A stretch of DNA of 64,000 bases from the NCBI GenBank assembly GCA_002438845.1, contig DJRG01000089.1:25772-89771 (forward strand), in the 5' to 3' direction. Position numbers and translations under genes: made by a program. The notes under the pieces are model-generated. The model had not been told where the DNA came from and did not search any database. It was given only the letters and a program-made list of their open reading frames with translations. Source of the stretch: Bacteroidales bacterium UBA6366. Its GTDB lineage: Bacteria > Bacteroidota > Bacteroidia > Bacteroidales > UBA932. The stretch's first letter is position 1, and each line of letters opens with the position of its first letter. Below, in pieces: positions 9,139-17,310 of the stretch.

Positions 9139-10029
9139 TTAGAGACGTTCTATCTTTTCAAATTCATCAATTGAATAATATTTGTGTGAATAGGTTCCGT
9201 TCTCATCAACCTTCCACACACAGACACCCGAATACCCTTTACCAAGAGGTTTTCCTACCGGCCCGGTAGTAACCATCTCTATTCCATCATGTTCAGAGCA
9301 TAAATTGTCGTGCAGATGACCTGAGATGACACAGTCCACGCCGTTCTTTTTGAACAATTCCCAATATTTGTCCCTGACACCCCGAGTCTGATTCGAATAA
9401 GACACCTTTTCAGTGTACGATCTCAGGAAAAAGGAATGATGGCAGATAACAAACGACAATCTCGAACCTTTCTTTGAATCAAGATCCTTTGCCAGCCAAT
9501 CCCACTGCTTGTCTTCCAATGGTTTGTTGGCATCCTTGATGACGCATGAGTTTATTCCGACAAAGTGACATCCTTCATAGTCGAAAGAAAAATGATCCGG
9601 GCCATAGTTAGAGATGTACTTGGCCACTTTCTCATCCGTACTGCCCTTCCCCACATCATGGTTTCCAGGGATTTGGTACAAAGGGATAGATTTTCTCAGT
9701 GTGGAAACAACCTTCTTATAGCATCCTATCTGAGAAGCATTCCCTGATGCGTTGGTCATGTCTCCAGTCATGATGACAAAAGACGGCTTCAATGAATTGA
9801 CCTTCCTTATCACGCGCGAAAGAAGAACACTGTCCTCAGCATAGTTCATGTTTCCGTTCAGAAAACCGAGCTGAGGATCCGAAAGCTGCACAAAAGTAAA
9901 ACTATGGTATTTATGCCTCTGATTTGTCCCTGCCCTTCTCGCAGAGGAACAAGAACAAAACACCAAAGCGGCAAGACATATACTTAAGGTGGCAATCCTT
10001 GATAGCTGCTTGCTTTTTATCCTTTTCAT
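9139..10029 (-). CDS. Secreted calcineurin-like metallophosphoesterase (PUL1)
   Basis: 296 residues with a signal/lipobox region ending VFCSC (Cys27). Metallophosphoesterase motifs appear in order: SDPQ (Asp51, the D-P-Q variant known from CPPED1-like proteins), GD at 89-90, GNHD at 122-125, CHH at 196-198 and GHLH at 237-240, so the dinuclear metal site looks complete. It is the first gene of the PUL1 minus-strand operon and ends 22 nt before the surface lipoprotein gene. A phosphatase or phosphodiesterase exported with a mannoside-degrading set suggests a phosphate-bearing glycan; the substrate is not shown by the sequence. Confidence 0.85.
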   Translation of the reverse strand: MKRIKSKQLSRIATLSICLAALVFCSCSSARRAGTNQRHKYHSFTFVQLSDPQLGFLNGNMNYAEDSVLLSRVIRKVNSLKPSFVIMTGDMTNASGNASQIGCYKKVVSTLRKSIPLYQIPGNHDVGKGSTDEKVAKYISNYGPDHFSFDYEGCHFVGINSCVIKDANKPLEDKQWDWLAKDLDSKKGSRLSFVICHHSFFLRSYTEKVSYSNQTRGVRDKYWELFKKNGVDCVISGHLHDNLCSEHDGIEMVTTGPVGKPLGKGYSGVCVWKVDENGTYSHKYYSIDEFEKIERL

Positions 10030-10067
10030 GATTGATTAATAATTTAGTGTGTTATTATCCATTTATG

Positions 10068-10086
10068 CCCGTTCGAGCCCTAAACC
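10068..10086 (+). repeat. Copy 1 of a 19-bp direct repeat between divergent PUL1 promoters
   Basis: CCCGTTCGAGCCCTAAACC; 17 of 19 positions match the copy at 10220-10238, same orientation, 152 bp apart. It lies just downstream of the minus-strand -7 box, so it would be in or next to the 5' leader of the PUL1 operon. Candidate operator or leader element. Confidence 0.6.
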
Positions 10087-10090
10087 ATCG

Positions 10091-10098
10091 CAAATATA
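10091..10098 (-). promoter_or_regulatory. Probable -7 box of the PUL1 operon promoter
   Basis: On the minus strand the sequence reads TATATTTG, a perfect match to the Bacteroidota -7 consensus TAnnTTTG, 61 nt upstream of the phosphoesterase start at 10029. I see no clear TTTG -33 box at the usual distance, so the promoter may need an activator. Confidence 0.5.
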
Positions 10099-10171
10099 CA
10101 TGGGTCACATTAAATTAATATTAACATGCATCTTAATGTGGCGACAAATTAACATTTTGAGGACAATAAAT

Positions 10172-10202
10172 TTTGGAAGTTTGACATAATCCATTACTTT
10201 TG
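10172..10202 (+). promoter_or_regulatory. Promoter of the GH71/99-histidine phosphatase operon
   Basis: TTTG at 10172-10175 and TACTTTTG at 10195-10202 are separated by 19 nt, the Bacteroidota -33/-7 arrangement. Transcription would start near 10209, about 53 nt before the GH71/99-like start codon, placing repeat copy 2 (10220-10238) in the leader. Confidence 0.65.
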
Positions 10203-10219
10203 CCAAAGTCAAACATTGT

Positions 10220-10238
10220 CCCGTTCGGGTCCTAAACC
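10220..10238 (+). repeat. Copy 2 of the 19-bp PUL1 direct repeat
   Basis: CCCGTTCGGGTCCTAAACC, differing from copy 1 at two positions. It begins 17 nt after the plus-strand -7 box and 24 nt before the start codon at 10262. Confidence 0.6.
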
Positions 10239-10261
10239 GGAACACCAAATAACAAACACTC

Positions 10262-11590
10262 ATGAACGGGATAAATTTTAGACATCGAATAGCGGCTTTA
10301 AGCGCGACCCTGTGCCTTCTTCCATGTCTCTTGACTGAAACGTCCGCACAGGAGTCCATTGATTACGCCTGCTTTGGTCTCTCAAGACACAAACAACCTA
10401 TTTCCTCACAATCCACCCAATTCCCAAGCGCCAAAGGACTGGTAATGGCCGGATACCAAGGATGGTTCAATGCCGAGGGTGACGGAATGGATCTTGGATG
10501 GAAGCATTACGAAAAAGATCATCAGTTTTACCCAGGAAACTGCACAATAGATCTTTGGCCTGACGTCTCCGAATACGAGAAAACCTACGTCTCACCTTTC
10601 TGTTTTTCCGATGGAAACGATGCACGTCTGTTCAGTTCACATGACAGAAGCACCGTCATGCTCCATTTCCAATGGATGAAGGACTATGGTATCGACGGTG
10701 CATTCATGCAGCGCTTCGTACAGACTGTCAAAAATCCCAAAGGGCTTAGAAATTACAATGACATACTTATGAACGCTCGAGATGCGGCCGAACGTTATGA
10801 AAGAGCCTTCTGTGTAATGTACGACCTGTCTGGGATGAATGCGGAAGACACGAAGGTTGTCATGAAAGACTGGGATTTCCTTACCACAATAGGGGAAATC
10901 ACGTCAAGTTGCAATTATCTCCATCATAACGGAAAGCCGTTGGTGGCAATCTGGGGAATCGGATTCAATGACAACAGGAAATATGGCTTCGCGGAAGCTG
11001 AAGAACTTGTCAATTTCTTTCACCGTAAGGGGTGTTCTATCCTATTGGGTGTGCCCACGCATTGGAGAGCTCTGACAATGGACACAATCCACTCTGATAA
11101 ACTTCATAAGATAATAAAGGAAACCGACATAGTCCATCCTTGGTTCGTCGGACGGTTCAACAATGAGACAACAGGGCTCCAAAGAGACATCATTCATAAC
11201 GATCTGGAATGGTGCAAAGCGGAAGGTCTGGACTACATGCCTGTCTTATACCCTGGATTCAGTTGGTACAACCTTAAGGATGGGGTGGCAGCCCCTTTGA
11301 ACCAGATTCCGAGACATGGAGGACGTTTTTTCTGGAAGCAAGTCGTGAACGCCCTGTCTGAAGGAGCAGAGATGATTTACCTTGCGATGTTCGATGAAAT
11401 TGATGAGGGAACCGCTTTCTTCAAATGTGCGAACATTGTTCCTGTCGGCGACAGTCCTTTCGTAACTTATGAAGGATTACCGTCTGACCATTATCTTTGG
11501 CTCGCAGGCATGGCAGGAAAATGCCTTAGGAAAGAGGTCTCCTTAAGCGAGACAATGCCACAAAGGGAGTACACAACGACTTCAGAATAA
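10262..11590 (+). CDS. GH71/99-like secreted glycoside hydrolase
   Basis: 442 residues; an N-terminal hydrophobic segment (ALSATLCLLPCLL) and a cut near TSAQ indicate export. The mature part begins KGLVMAGYQGWFNAEGDG and continues with MLHFQWMKDYGIDGAFMQRF, typical of the Bacteroidota proteins annotated as glycoside hydrolase family 71/99-like. Near the C-terminus it has MFDEIDEGT (376-384), with Glu379 and Glu382 in the ExxE spacing used by GH99 enzymes. It heads a two-gene plus-strand operon divergent from the PUL1 susCD operon. Likely alpha-mannan or related alpha-glycan cleavage; the exact bond is unknown. Confidence 0.8.
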   Translation: MNGINFRHRIAALSATLCLLPCLLTETSAQESIDYACFGLSRHKQPISSQSTQFPSAKGLVMAGYQGWFNAEGDGMDLGWKHYEKDHQFYPGNCTIDLWPDVSEYEKTYVSPFCFSDGNDARLFSSHDRSTVMLHFQWMKDYGIDGAFMQRFVQTVKNPKGLRNYNDILMNARDAAERYERAFCVMYDLSGMNAEDTKVVMKDWDFLTTIGEITSSCNYLHHNGKPLVAIWGIGFNDNRKYGFAEAEELVNFFHRKGCSILLGVPTHWRALTMDTIHSDKLHKIIKETDIVHPWFVGRFNNETTGLQRDIIHNDLEWCKAEGLDYMPVLYPGFSWYNLKDGVAAPLNQIPRHGGRFFWKQVVNALSEGAEMIYLAMFDEIDEGTAFFKCANIVPVGDSPFVTYEGLPSDHYLWLAGMAGKCLRKEVSLSETMPQREYTTTSE

Positions 11591-11611
11591 TCATAAACTT
11601 TAAAAACACTA

Positions 11612-12880
11612 ATGAATATGAAAAAAATCCTTTCCATCATTATCTCCATTACGGTCGGTGCATCCATCAATGCCCAGCAGCTTGAAAAATTCATTTCCGA
11701 GAACATCGACAGAGCCGCCGGCAATCTTCACACTTATGAGATCATTGATTATTCCGACGCAAAAGCGCCAAAAGGTTACAAGCCTTTCTACATTTCCCAT
11801 TACTCCAGACATGGATCCCGCTACCATTCCTCAGAGAGTTTTTACACAAAGACTATCGCAAAACTCACAGAATGCGAGAGACAGAGCCTCCTGACAGATG
11901 ATGGGAAGTACCTTCTCAACACCCTCAGAAAGCTGAAATCCGAGCATGAAGGCATGTTCGGCTATCTTACGCAAGTGGGTTCAAGGCAGCAACAAGAAAT
12001 AGCCCAGAGAATGTTTGACAATTATCCATCCGTTTTCAAAAACAAGGACAATAAGATCATCTACGCAGTTTCCAGCAAGTCCGAGAGGTGCATCCAGAGC
12101 ATGGCGAATTTCTGCACTACGATGAAAGGATGCAACCCTTCCCTTCAAGTCCAGTATTACACAGGGAAAAGGTATATGAAATACATCAGTCACTCTTTTG
12201 ACATCTCTTATCAGCACAAGCTCAAACATCACATCTGCGATTCGATCCTTCATGCCGATTTCAATGGAAACAGGCTGATGGCTAAAACTTTCACCGATGT
12301 TAAAAAGGCGCATAAAATCATAGGATCCAGATACATATTCAAAAGCATCTTTGATGAGTTGGCCATTTCACAAAACCTTGATGCTGAAATTCCCGATCTT
12401 CTGAAGACATATTTCACAATTCCGGAACTTGCCGCTTTCGCACGTTCTGACAACGCCAGATATTATGCGACCTGGTGCATTACAGAAGAATTCGGAGACA
12501 AGTATGTGCAAGGGGTAGGTGGCCCTCTCCTGAAAAAAATGATAGAAGAAGCTGACGAAGCCATCAAAGGGAACGGTCATGCGGCGGATGTGCGTTTCGG
12601 ACACGACTCCGCTTTGATGCCGCTTTATCCCCTCCTTGGAATAGAAGATTTCCCGGTACGCCACGAAGCGGAGGCCGGAGAAATCTGGCACATGGGAAAA
12701 TACATGTGTATGGCCTCAAATCTTCAATTGATCTTCTTCAAGAACAAAGAAGGTGACATTCTCGTAAAATTGAGAAGGAATGAAAGCGACGTGAATATCC
12801 CTGCGCTCAAAGCTGTGAGCGGTCCTTTCTACTCCTGGAATGAATTCAGGAATTATGCTCTTGATAGAATCAGTCTTTGA
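11612..12880 (+). CDS. Secreted histidine acid phosphatase (MINPP/phytase-like)
   Basis: 422 residues with signal peptide MNMKKILSIIISITVGASINA; a start 6 nt later is also possible. The histidine phosphatase signature is RHGSRYH (66-72, nucleophile His67) and the proton-donor block is FGHDSALMPL (His331-Asp332), so both catalytic halves are present. Family members release phosphate from inositol phosphates or other phosphomonoesters in the periplasm or outside. It begins 21 nt after the GH71/99-like gene and probably shares its promoter at 10172. Its stop overlaps by 11 bp the end of the convergent regulator gene. Confidence 0.88.
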   Translation: MNMKKILSIIISITVGASINAQQLEKFISENIDRAAGNLHTYEIIDYSDAKAPKGYKPFYISHYSRHGSRYHSSESFYTKTIAKLTECERQSLLTDDGKYLLNTLRKLKSEHEGMFGYLTQVGSRQQQEIAQRMFDNYPSVFKNKDNKIIYAVSSKSERCIQSMANFCTTMKGCNPSLQVQYYTGKRYMKYISHSFDISYQHKLKHHICDSILHADFNGNRLMAKTFTDVKKAHKIIGSRYIFKSIFDELAISQNLDAEIPDLLKTYFTIPELAAFARSDNARYYATWCITEEFGDKYVQGVGGPLLKKMIEEADEAIKGNGHAADVRFGHDSALMPLYPLLGIEDFPVRHEAEAGEIWHMGKYMCMASNLQLIFFKNKEGDILVKLRRNESDVNIPALKAVSGPFYSWNEFRNYALDRISL

Positions 12881-15305
12881 CAAATTCCGCAAATGATTCC
12901 TTGAACGGTTCAGCCATCAAGGACTCGTATCTGGCGACGAAGCCGTCAAACTCACTTCTTGCCACGCCATGACGTTTCAATTCCATCAAGGCTATGCACT
13001 TAGCCTTGATGGATTCTTCATCAATCGGATCAAAGATCAGCAAGGCGTCAGCAATCTTGATGCGTAGCTCAGGACTGTCAATCTCTCCTTTGCTCAGTAT
13101 TTCTGACAAACGGCTGATCACCTTGTCCGCATAGGCCGCCGTGAAATGATCCAGCCAGTCATACCTCATGTCAGGAAGAAGAGAGCCCAATCTGGCCACC
13201 TCAACACATCTGCGAACGGATTTAGATGTTTCCAGAACATCCATTGCCTCGTTGAAATCGCAGAGGCCTTCCGGGAACGAAATGGACCAATATCCACCCT
13301 CAGAAATAATGGAAATGCCCGGATCCACCTGTAATAAGGCGTTTCTCAGTTTCTTGAGATTCACGCCCCGGTTGTTGAAATAACTTTCATCAGACTTGCC
13401 GTACCACAAAATCTCCTTCATCTCGGCGTTTGAGATTGATTTGTTGAGCCTTGTGTATAGTATAAGCATCACAAGAAGCTGACGGAGCAACGGTGAGAAC
13501 TGTACGGAGATGTCGTTATCGTCCTTGTCAATCACCACAAAACCGTTCAGAAGATGAACACCTGTCCTATAGACTCTTGATATGTTCTCAAAATCAATAT
13601 CATCCTCCGCATCATTAAGTCTGCGCCTATTCCTCCTCACCAGCCTGACCCCCAAAAACACAAATGTGATAATTAGGAAAAATGAGGCCAAAAGAACAAT
13701 CCACGCATGACTCTTTTTCTCTCTGGACGGAATCACCACATCTATGACCGGAAGCGCGATGGAATATATTCTGGCCACGAATGAGCCGCTCTCTTTCTGA
13801 ACCGTGATCGCATAAAGAGTCTCTCCCATTCGATACAAAGCAGCACAGGACTCCACATCAAGGAAAGTGTATGGTATCCTGTTTCCCCTTTCAACGATAG
13901 TGCCGTCTTTAAGGTTATATTCCTTCAACACCAAGGATGTCTGATAGTTATTTGGATTATAGAACAGTCCTCTTATCGTGTCGCCGGCAATGTCAAGATT
14001 GGCTGCGGCAACTTCCCCTTCGGCATTGTCAAAATCTCCGATTCTTGTCACAGAATAATCCTTAAGATTCATCTTCCACAAATCAGAGTACACACACGTT
14101 CCAAACTCCTGAAGTCCTCTTGGAGAGCCTTTCCCTCCCATTATGTATGCCAAGCTGTCAATCACTCCAACAGCACTGAGATATCTCGGAGGTATGGATA
14201 ATGTATCAACTGAAGCATGACCGCTACGGTAAACGCAGATGTCGTTCAAGTAAAGATGATAACCATAACCGAACAACTGAACAAAAGATGAATCTATCGG
14301 ATTGACAAAGGAATTATGATGCTCGTACTTTGAATGGCGCATCCTGCGTATGTCAGATCCCCATGCAGAACGGGTTGTATCGAAATAGACAACTACCGGA
14401 GAAGAACTGTCCATGTCCACATAGGCCAATGTACCTTCCTTGGTAACCAGAAAATCATTGGTGAAGTGTTTTGTGTCAAGGTGTTCCATAAACGGATATT
14501 CCCTAAAAGAGGCATGCTCTACAGAATATTCGAACAATTCTTTAGAGGTGATGAAAAAGAAACGTCCTCTGTCTGGATCTCCAGCCAAAAAGATTTTCTC
14601 GTTCAGCTTAAGGCTGTCCGTTTTCTTCCAGTACCTATTCCTGTCTATAACCCAGGACGGATTTGAAACGGTATATTCAATGTTATTTGTGTTGTAAAGA
14701 TCCGCTTCGGAAAACAAAGGACAGCTAACCGGCTCTCTGCCGGCAACACTAACCGTCAAGTTCCGGATTGTCATAGGAGCGATGTCCGTTGTCACCTGAT
14801 TACGACAATCATTCTTGCCGAAGAGCAAGACAGCATGATGATTTCGGGACTTTGTTGTGAAACCATACGTCTGTGAATCATTGGTGTTGAAAGCGATGGT
14901 CCCATCTGGGTTTTCCTTGATGCGGACTGTTATGTGATTCCATCTCTCAAGGTCGTCACCACAGATTTTCACAAGTCGGCCAAACGTGTCGGACAATGCG
15001 ATATAAGGAAAAGACTTGACCGGAGTCGTCAGAAGCAGATCTATGCTGTTTGATGAATCAATGTCGATCCTGCAGATGTAGCCGAAGCATTCTCTGCTTC
15101 TGTCTATCTTGATGTCAAATTCGACCGTAAGCCCGGAGTTGAAGCCAATAGGGCTTGACAACAATGATGTTCTGGAATCAGGGTTAACATCATAAGACTT
15201 GAATGAAAGCCCTCCCTCAGTTGACGGAACAGATATAGGAGCCGCTGACATGGAAAGGCTGACGGCAAACAACAATTGCAACAAGATTATTTGAATATGT
15301 CTCAT
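12870..15305 (-). CDS. Membrane-spanning one-component regulator: periplasmic sensor plus cytoplasmic winged helix/BTAD-like domain
   Basis: 811 residues. Visible order: signal peptide (1-21); a concanavalin/LamG-like beta-sandwich (about 25-190, with GLTVEFDIKID and WNHITVRIKENPDG); a beta-propeller-like stretch (about 215-525, with VGVIDSLAYIMGGKGSPRG as a Kelch-like blade); one transmembrane helix (about 533-556, WIVLLASFFLIITFVFLGV) followed by basic RRNRRR; then a cytoplasmic part with a winged-helix-like region (about 585-680, NNRGVNLKKLRNALL) and a helical BTAD/TPR-like C-terminus. SARP/BTAD regulators have this order in soluble form. By place it may control PUL1 or the divergent operon. 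Exact domain families need profile searches. Confidence 0.7.
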   Translation of the reverse strand: MRHIQIILLQLLFAVSLSMSAAPISVPSTEGGLSFKSYDVNPDSRTSLLSSPIGFNSGLTVEFDIKIDRSRECFGYICRIDIDSSNSIDLLLTTPVKSFPYIALSDTFGRLVKICGDDLERWNHITVRIKENPDGTIAFNTNDSQTYGFTTKSRNHHAVLLFGKNDCRNQVTTDIAPMTIRNLTVSVAGREPVSCPLFSEADLYNTNNIEYTVSNPSWVIDRNRYWKKTDSLKLNEKIFLAGDPDRGRFFFITSKELFEYSVEHASFREYPFMEHLDTKHFTNDFLVTKEGTLAYVDMDSSSPVVVYFDTTRSAWGSDIRRMRHSKYEHHNSFVNPIDSSFVQLFGYGYHLYLNDICVYRSGHASVDTLSIPPRYLSAVGVIDSLAYIMGGKGSPRGLQEFGTCVYSDLWKMNLKDYSVTRIGDFDNAEGEVAAANLDIAGDTIRGLFYNPNNYQTSLVLKEYNLKDGTIVERGNRIPYTFLDVESCAALYRMGETLYAITVQKESGSFVARIYSIALPVIDVVIPSREKKSHAWIVLLASFFLIITFVFLGVRLVRRNRRRLNDAEDDIDFENISRVYRTGVHLLNGFVVIDKDDNDISVQFSPLLRQLLVMLILYTRLNKSISNAEMKEILWYGKSDESYFNNRGVNLKKLRNALLQVDPGISIISEGGYWSISFPEGLCDFNEAMDVLETSKSVRRCVEVARLGSLLPDMRYDWLDHFTAAYADKVISRLSEILSKGEIDSPELRIKIADALLIFDPIDEESIKAKCIALMELKRHGVARSEFDGFVARYESLMAEPFKESFAEFVKD

Positions 15306-15314
15306 AGCGGTGAC

Positions 15315-15371
15315 CCCAACGGAACATAACAGAATGTAAAAATAATAAAAAACGATTAACTTTACGTTGGG
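15315..15371. repeat. 7-bp inverted repeat in the 5' region of the membrane regulator
   Basis: CCCAACG at 15315-15321 and CGTTGGG at 15365-15371 form a perfect inverted pair separated by 43 nt, immediately upstream of the regulator start at 15305. It could be an autoregulatory site or chance; no good TAnnTTTG box is seen here on the minus strand. Confidence 0.25.
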
Positions 15372-15501
15372 TAATGAATATTATCAATATCTCATAAGAC
15401 ACTATTCCGCCACATTTGCCGTATTGATGGCTTTGGTGCTTTCAGCGCAGGCCAGATCAGAAGATTCCATGGATCACATCGGGGGCACATTTAGAAAAAG
15501 T

Positions 15502-15533
15502 TTTGCGAGAAACCGTCAGTTGTTATATCTTTG
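15502..15533 (+). promoter_or_regulatory. Promoter of the YeiH-type transporter gene
   Basis: TTTG at 15502-15505, a 20-nt spacer and TATCTTTG at 15526-15533 match the Bacteroidota -33/-7 pattern. The start codon is at 15569. Confidence 0.7.
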
Positions 15534-15568
15534 CAAAATAGTAAAACATTATACTAATTTTTCTACAG

Positions 15569-16921
15569 ATGGAGAAAGGCAAGACTGTTCCCGCGTTTTG
15601 GGGCAAGGAGGACTGGCAGGCAATCTGGATCGGCGGCATCGTGATCGTCATCGCCTGCATCGCTGTCCTGACTAAGGCATTTGATTTTTCAGCGGTTAAA
15701 TTCGCCACTTGGACCCTCGGAGAGAACCTCTCGGGAGCAGCGGCTTCCAAAGTCGTTCCTTTGGCTGAACAACTTGGAGCGTGGGCATTCTGGCGCAAGT
15801 TCCTCGTGACATTCATCACACTCGGAGCGTTGTTCACCATCGGAGTCAAACTTCAGGGCGAGAGCGTGAAGAAATATATTCCCGCCATCATCGGATTGTT
15901 CGTCATCGCTCTTGTGGTACGCCTCATAAGCGCTGAATATACCCTCAACCGCTACCTCGAATGGGCTTTCTGGGCTCTTCTGGTGGGTCTTTTGATCTCC
16001 AACACGACAGGCGTTCCGAACTGGCTCAAGCCTGCAATCAAGACTGAGTTCTACATCAAGTCCGGTCTTGTCATCATGGGATTCTCCGTGCTGTTCTCCA
16101 ACATCGCCAAATTCGGTCTCTACGGCCTTGGAATAGCCTGGATCGTGACCCCGATCGTGATCCTGTTCATGTGGTGGTTCGGAACCAGAGTCTTGAAAAT
16201 AGGCAACAAGCCGCTTGTCATCACGATGGCGACAGCGACCAGCGTCTGCGGAACCAGCGCGGCGATCGCCACAGCGGCGGCCTCAAACGCCAAGAAGAAC
16301 GACCTCTCCATCACGGTGTCCATATCCATCATATTCACTATCATCATGATGGTGCTTGAGCCTGTGATCATCAAGGCCTGCGGGATGTCGCAGATCATGG
16401 GCGGCTCTCTCATCGGCGGGACGGTTGACTCCACAGGAGCCGTCGTTGTGGCAGGTACAGCCCTTGGTCCGGAGGCACAGCAGGCGGCTGTTCTGGTAAA
16501 GTCCATCCAGAACATCCTCATCGGTTTCATCGCTTTCTTCGTGGCCGTCTTCTTCGCCACAAGGGTGGACAACACAGGAACTAAAGTGGGTGCGGGCGAA
16601 ATCTGGTACAGATTCCCGAAGTTCATTCTCGGATTCTTCATCGCATCGATGGTGGCCTCTTTCCTCATCCAGCCTCTCTGCGGAGCCGATCAGGTCGGAG
16701 CGATCAACAAGGTGCTTGACCAGTACAAGAACTGGGCTTTCGTCCTTGCGTTCACCAGCATCGGACTCGACACCAACTTCAAAGAGATCATCAAGCAGAT
16801 GCAGGGAGGCAAAGTGCTCTGGCTCTACATCATAGGCCAGCTTTTCAACATCGCGCTGACGTTCTTCGCCGTCTGGTTCCTCCTTTCCGGCAAGTTCTTC
16901 CCGATCCCTGTCCTTGATTAA
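15569..16921 (+). CDS. YeiH/UPF0324-family putative sulfate-exporter-type membrane protein
   Basis: 450 residues with about ten hydrophobic segments, including AIWIGGIVIVIACIAVL near the N-terminus and VLWLYIIGQLFNIALTFFAV near the C-terminus. The block MATATSVCGTSAAIATAAA and the later GTVDSTGAVVVAGTALG are characteristic of the YeiH family, inner-membrane proteins of unproven substrate usually annotated as putative sulfate exporters. Its stop codon overlaps the next start as TAATG, which indicates translational coupling to the small membrane protein. Confidence 0.88.
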   Translation: MEKGKTVPAFWGKEDWQAIWIGGIVIVIACIAVLTKAFDFSAVKFATWTLGENLSGAAASKVVPLAEQLGAWAFWRKFLVTFITLGALFTIGVKLQGESVKKYIPAIIGLFVIALVVRLISAEYTLNRYLEWAFWALLVGLLISNTTGVPNWLKPAIKTEFYIKSGLVIMGFSVLFSNIAKFGLYGLGIAWIVTPIVILFMWWFGTRVLKIGNKPLVITMATATSVCGTSAAIATAAASNAKKNDLSITVSISIIFTIIMMVLEPVIIKACGMSQIMGGSLIGGTVDSTGAVVVAGTALGPEAQQAAVLVKSIQNILIGFIAFFVAVFFATRVDNTGTKVGAGEIWYRFPKFILGFFIASMVASFLIQPLCGADQVGAINKVLDQYKNWAFVLAFTSIGLDTNFKEIIKQMQGGKVLWLYIIGQLFNIALTFFAVWFLLSGKFFPIPVLD

Positions 16922-17196
16922 TGAATATCCCAGGCAAAAGAATCGTCAAGGTTCTTACCCTGACCATAATAGGGGCGACCGTTCTGGCCGCCCTTTACAT
17001 CATGGCGCGCGGTCTCGGACTCCAGGACTCACTCGACTTCGGTGCGGGGGCATATTACTACGCCGACATCCCGGAGTTCGACAAATACACCCAAGGCACG
17101 CATTATGCAGCCAAACTGCCGTTTTGGGTCTATGTGGTCCTGTTCCTCGCATGGGGAACGCTGATGTACAAAGTCTGGAAATGGCTTGATAAATAG
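16921..17196 (+). CDS. Small two-helix membrane protein coupled to the YeiH-type transporter
   Basis: 91 residues with transmembrane segments near 9-28 (VLTLTIIGATVLAALYIMA) and 67-84 (LPFWVYVVLFLAWGTLMY), joined by a loop of about 35 residues rich in Tyr, Asp and Gly. It overlaps the transporter stop by one base. I do not recognise a family; the coupling suggests an accessory subunit of the transporter. Confidence 0.75.
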   Translation: MNIPGKRIVKVLTLTIIGATVLAALYIMARGLGLQDSLDFGAGAYYYADIPEFDKYTQGTHYAAKLPFWVYVVLFLAWGTLMYKVWKWLDK

Positions 17197-17310
17197 AATG
17201 TTGGACTATTTCCCCGCAAATCAAGAAAGCGAAAATCTGTTCTTAACGCTTTCCATAAATGGCGGCCAATAAACCAGCAAAGAAAGGGAATATTAAGATT
17301 AAACGAATAT

